Part shown: positions 39,491 to 39,574 of the stretch, one piece after another
Layout: every line of letters begins with the position of its first letter
How positions within the stretch are numbered: the stretch's first letter is position 1
Source: Kineosporia sp. A_224
Lineage (GTDB): Bacteria; Actinomycetota; Actinomycetes; Actinomycetales; Kineosporiaceae
Direction of reading: 5' to 3'
NCBI RefSeq assembly: GCF_002198655.1
Contig: NZ_MWLN01000168.1
Location: forward strand, 36,911 to 76,484
DNA: 39,574 bases
The notes under the pieces: model-generated
Told to the model about the DNA's origin: nothing
Databases searched by the model: none
The model's input: only the letters and a program-made list of their open reading frames with translations
Position numbers and translations under genes: made by a program

Positions 39491-39574
39491 TCAGCGCGGC
39501 GTCCGCCTGACAGCGGCCCGGGGCGGGCGCTTGCGCGGGGCCGGCGCGGCGTCCGGCTCCGGGCCGCTGTCAGG
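39491..39574 (-). CDS. C-terminal end of an unidentified protein (partial)
   Basis: The minus strand is open from the window edge to TGA at 39491-39493. The last 27 residues run from an acidic start (DSGPEPDAAPAP) into a basic end (RKRPPRAAVRRTPR). This acidic-then-basic tail is common in actinobacterial cytoplasmic or nucleic-acid-binding proteins. The fragment is too short to name, but it lies in the right place for a gene upstream of the patatin gene. Confidence 0.45.
   Translation of the reverse strand, partial: PDSGPEPDAAPAPRKRPPRAAVRRTPR
39506..39574. repeat. 16-bp inverted repeat at the right edge
   Basis: CCTGACAGCGGCCCGG (39506-39521) and its exact reverse complement (39559-39574) enclose 37 nt. 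A direct repeat GCGCGGCGTCCG overlaps at 39495-39506 and 39544-39555. The right arm reaches the window end, so it may be longer. Confidence 0.75.

Overview
The window is one continuous stretch of very GC-rich DNA (60-base lines I counted mostly fall between 73 and 80 percent G+C) from a member of the Actinomycetota. Evidence for this is a Bpa-type proteasome activator ending in GQYL, a ClgR-like regulator beside paired clpP genes, a complete conservon (sensor kinase, roadblock protein, DUF742 protein, small GTPase), a DUF6318 protein, frequent GTG starts, ATGA/GTGA stop-start overlaps, and several genes whose start codon lies only 6 to 8 nt after a TANNNT -10 hexamer (likely leaderless). No phage, plasmid or insertion sequence was recognised. 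I cannot place the genus.

Left part (1-15000). A membrane glycosyltransferase runs off the left edge. It is followed by a DDAH-like hydrolase, Bpa, a nested inverted-repeat element (3477-3732), a class V aminotransferase-fold protein without the desulfurase cysteine, DUF1905 and PPOX-type proteins, a ClgR-like regulator convergent with clpP1-clpP2, a beta-lactamase-fold hydrolase, a CPBP protease, a quinone oxidoreductase and a TetR regulator. A minus-strand series follows: MobA-like transferase, ion permease, GyrA-fragment-like small protein and thioesterase.

Middle (15000-28600). The conservon cvnABCD (15065-20155) has an 87-nt micro-ORF joining cvnA to cvnB. Next is an AglEFG-like sugar ABC operon with two LacI-type operator candidates and a strong hairpin between the binding protein and the permeases. 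Then come a UPF0047 protein and a cobalamin riboswitch controlling btuF-btuC-btuD-cbiZ, a corrinoid uptake and salvage operon.

Right part (28600-39574). A DUF695 protein and a polynucleotide-kinase-like P-loop protein lie downstream of two abutting tRNA genes. Both tRNAs have leucine anticodons but class I architecture. Upstream on the same strand is a WXG-type polymorphic toxin with an RNase A-like tip. The gene after it encodes an apparent immunity / toxin-fragment / immunity fusion. A lower-GC segment (about 33190-34140) carries a DUF6318 protein and the first part of a PKD-like secreted protein. An Ogt-type DNA repair protein, a flavoprotein lacking the disulfide motif and a large patatin-like protein complete the region. 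At the right edge is the apparent tail of another minus-strand gene.

The points most worth following up are the chimeric toxin/immunity gene, the unusual tRNA pair with its neighbours, and the nested palindromic element.
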